From contig CANFLV010000001.1 of assembly GCA_947448025.1 (NCBI GenBank), forward strand, positions 1 to 64,000: DNA of 64,000 bases, read 5' to 3'. The stretch comes from Oxalobacteraceae bacterium (lineage in GTDB: Bacteria > Pseudomonadota > Gammaproteobacteria > Burkholderiales > Burkholderiaceae_D). The notes beneath the pieces are model-generated. The model was not told the origin of the DNA, searched no databases, and was given only the letters and a program-made list of their open reading frames with translations. Positions 63,996-64,000 of this stretch are shown here, one piece after another. The stretch's first letter is position 1, and the number at the start of each line of letters is the position of its first letter. The position numbers and the translations under genes were made by a program.

Positions 63996-64000
63996 TTTAT

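Overview
The window looks like a chromosome segment of a betaproteobacterium, most likely Burkholderiales and probably Oxalobacteraceae. The basis is gene order (pstB-phoU-phoB-phoR; carA-carB-greA; yhbY / rlmE-ftsH-folP-glmM; leuC-leuD-leuB-asd-fimV), protein similarity recognised by eye, and fairly GC-rich coding sequence. No search was run, so the family level is an inference.

Layout. 1-17.2 kb is core housekeeping: end of the phosphate-transport ATPase gene, phosphate regulators, a patatin-like lipoprotein, an NlpC/P60 peptidase, carbamoyl-phosphate synthase, GreA, RNA-modifying and RNA-binding proteins, FtsH, dihydropteroate synthase, phosphoglucosamine mutase and a pseudouridine synthase. 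tRNA-Pro(TGG) and tRNA-Arg(TCT) follow. 17.56-28.18 kb is a roughly 10.6 kb integrated element in the 3' end of tRNA-Arg, bounded by 51-bp direct repeats. All of its recognised genes are on the minus strand: tyrosine integrase, HigB/HigA-type toxin-antitoxin, an unknown protein, an AlpA-like DNA-binding protein, a primase-helicase, an HGGxSTG protein, a lipoprotein joining a DUF4214 region to a GH12-like glycosidase domain, and a serine resolvase. Integrase, AlpA-like protein and primase resemble P4-like or PICI-like satellites, but no packaging gene is visible. A decayed second copy of the toxin-antitoxin locus lies just outside the right end.

28.6-33.0 kb holds a tight operon: thioredoxin-like protein, DUF4266 lipoprotein, DUF3570 protein and ApbE flavin transferase, followed by a secreted-type Ig/RTX/DUF4214 protein. 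I consider this the best candidate for an under-described system: a flavinylated extracytosolic redox module. 33.0-35.5 kb is protocatechuate 3,4-dioxygenase (pcaHG) with its divergent LysR regulator. 35.5-42.2 kb carries a GH16 glycosidase, a FecR/DUF6600 protein, an aldo/keto reductase, PHA synthase and small membrane or secreted proteins. 42.4-43.4 kb is a gene graveyard (IS5-type transposase fragment, truncated ORF6N gene, orphan gene fragment).

43.4-54.3 kb is mixed metabolism: FAD-linked oxidase, WrbA, YihY, a PLP decarboxylase, a hydrolase, MetY, a CBS protein, an FAD amine-oxidase-like protein and an LplT-like transporter. 54.4-64 kb returns to core genes: aroC, an MFS transporter, the leucine genes leuCDB, asd and the polar hub protein FimV. 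No rRNA gene and no CRISPR array were seen.
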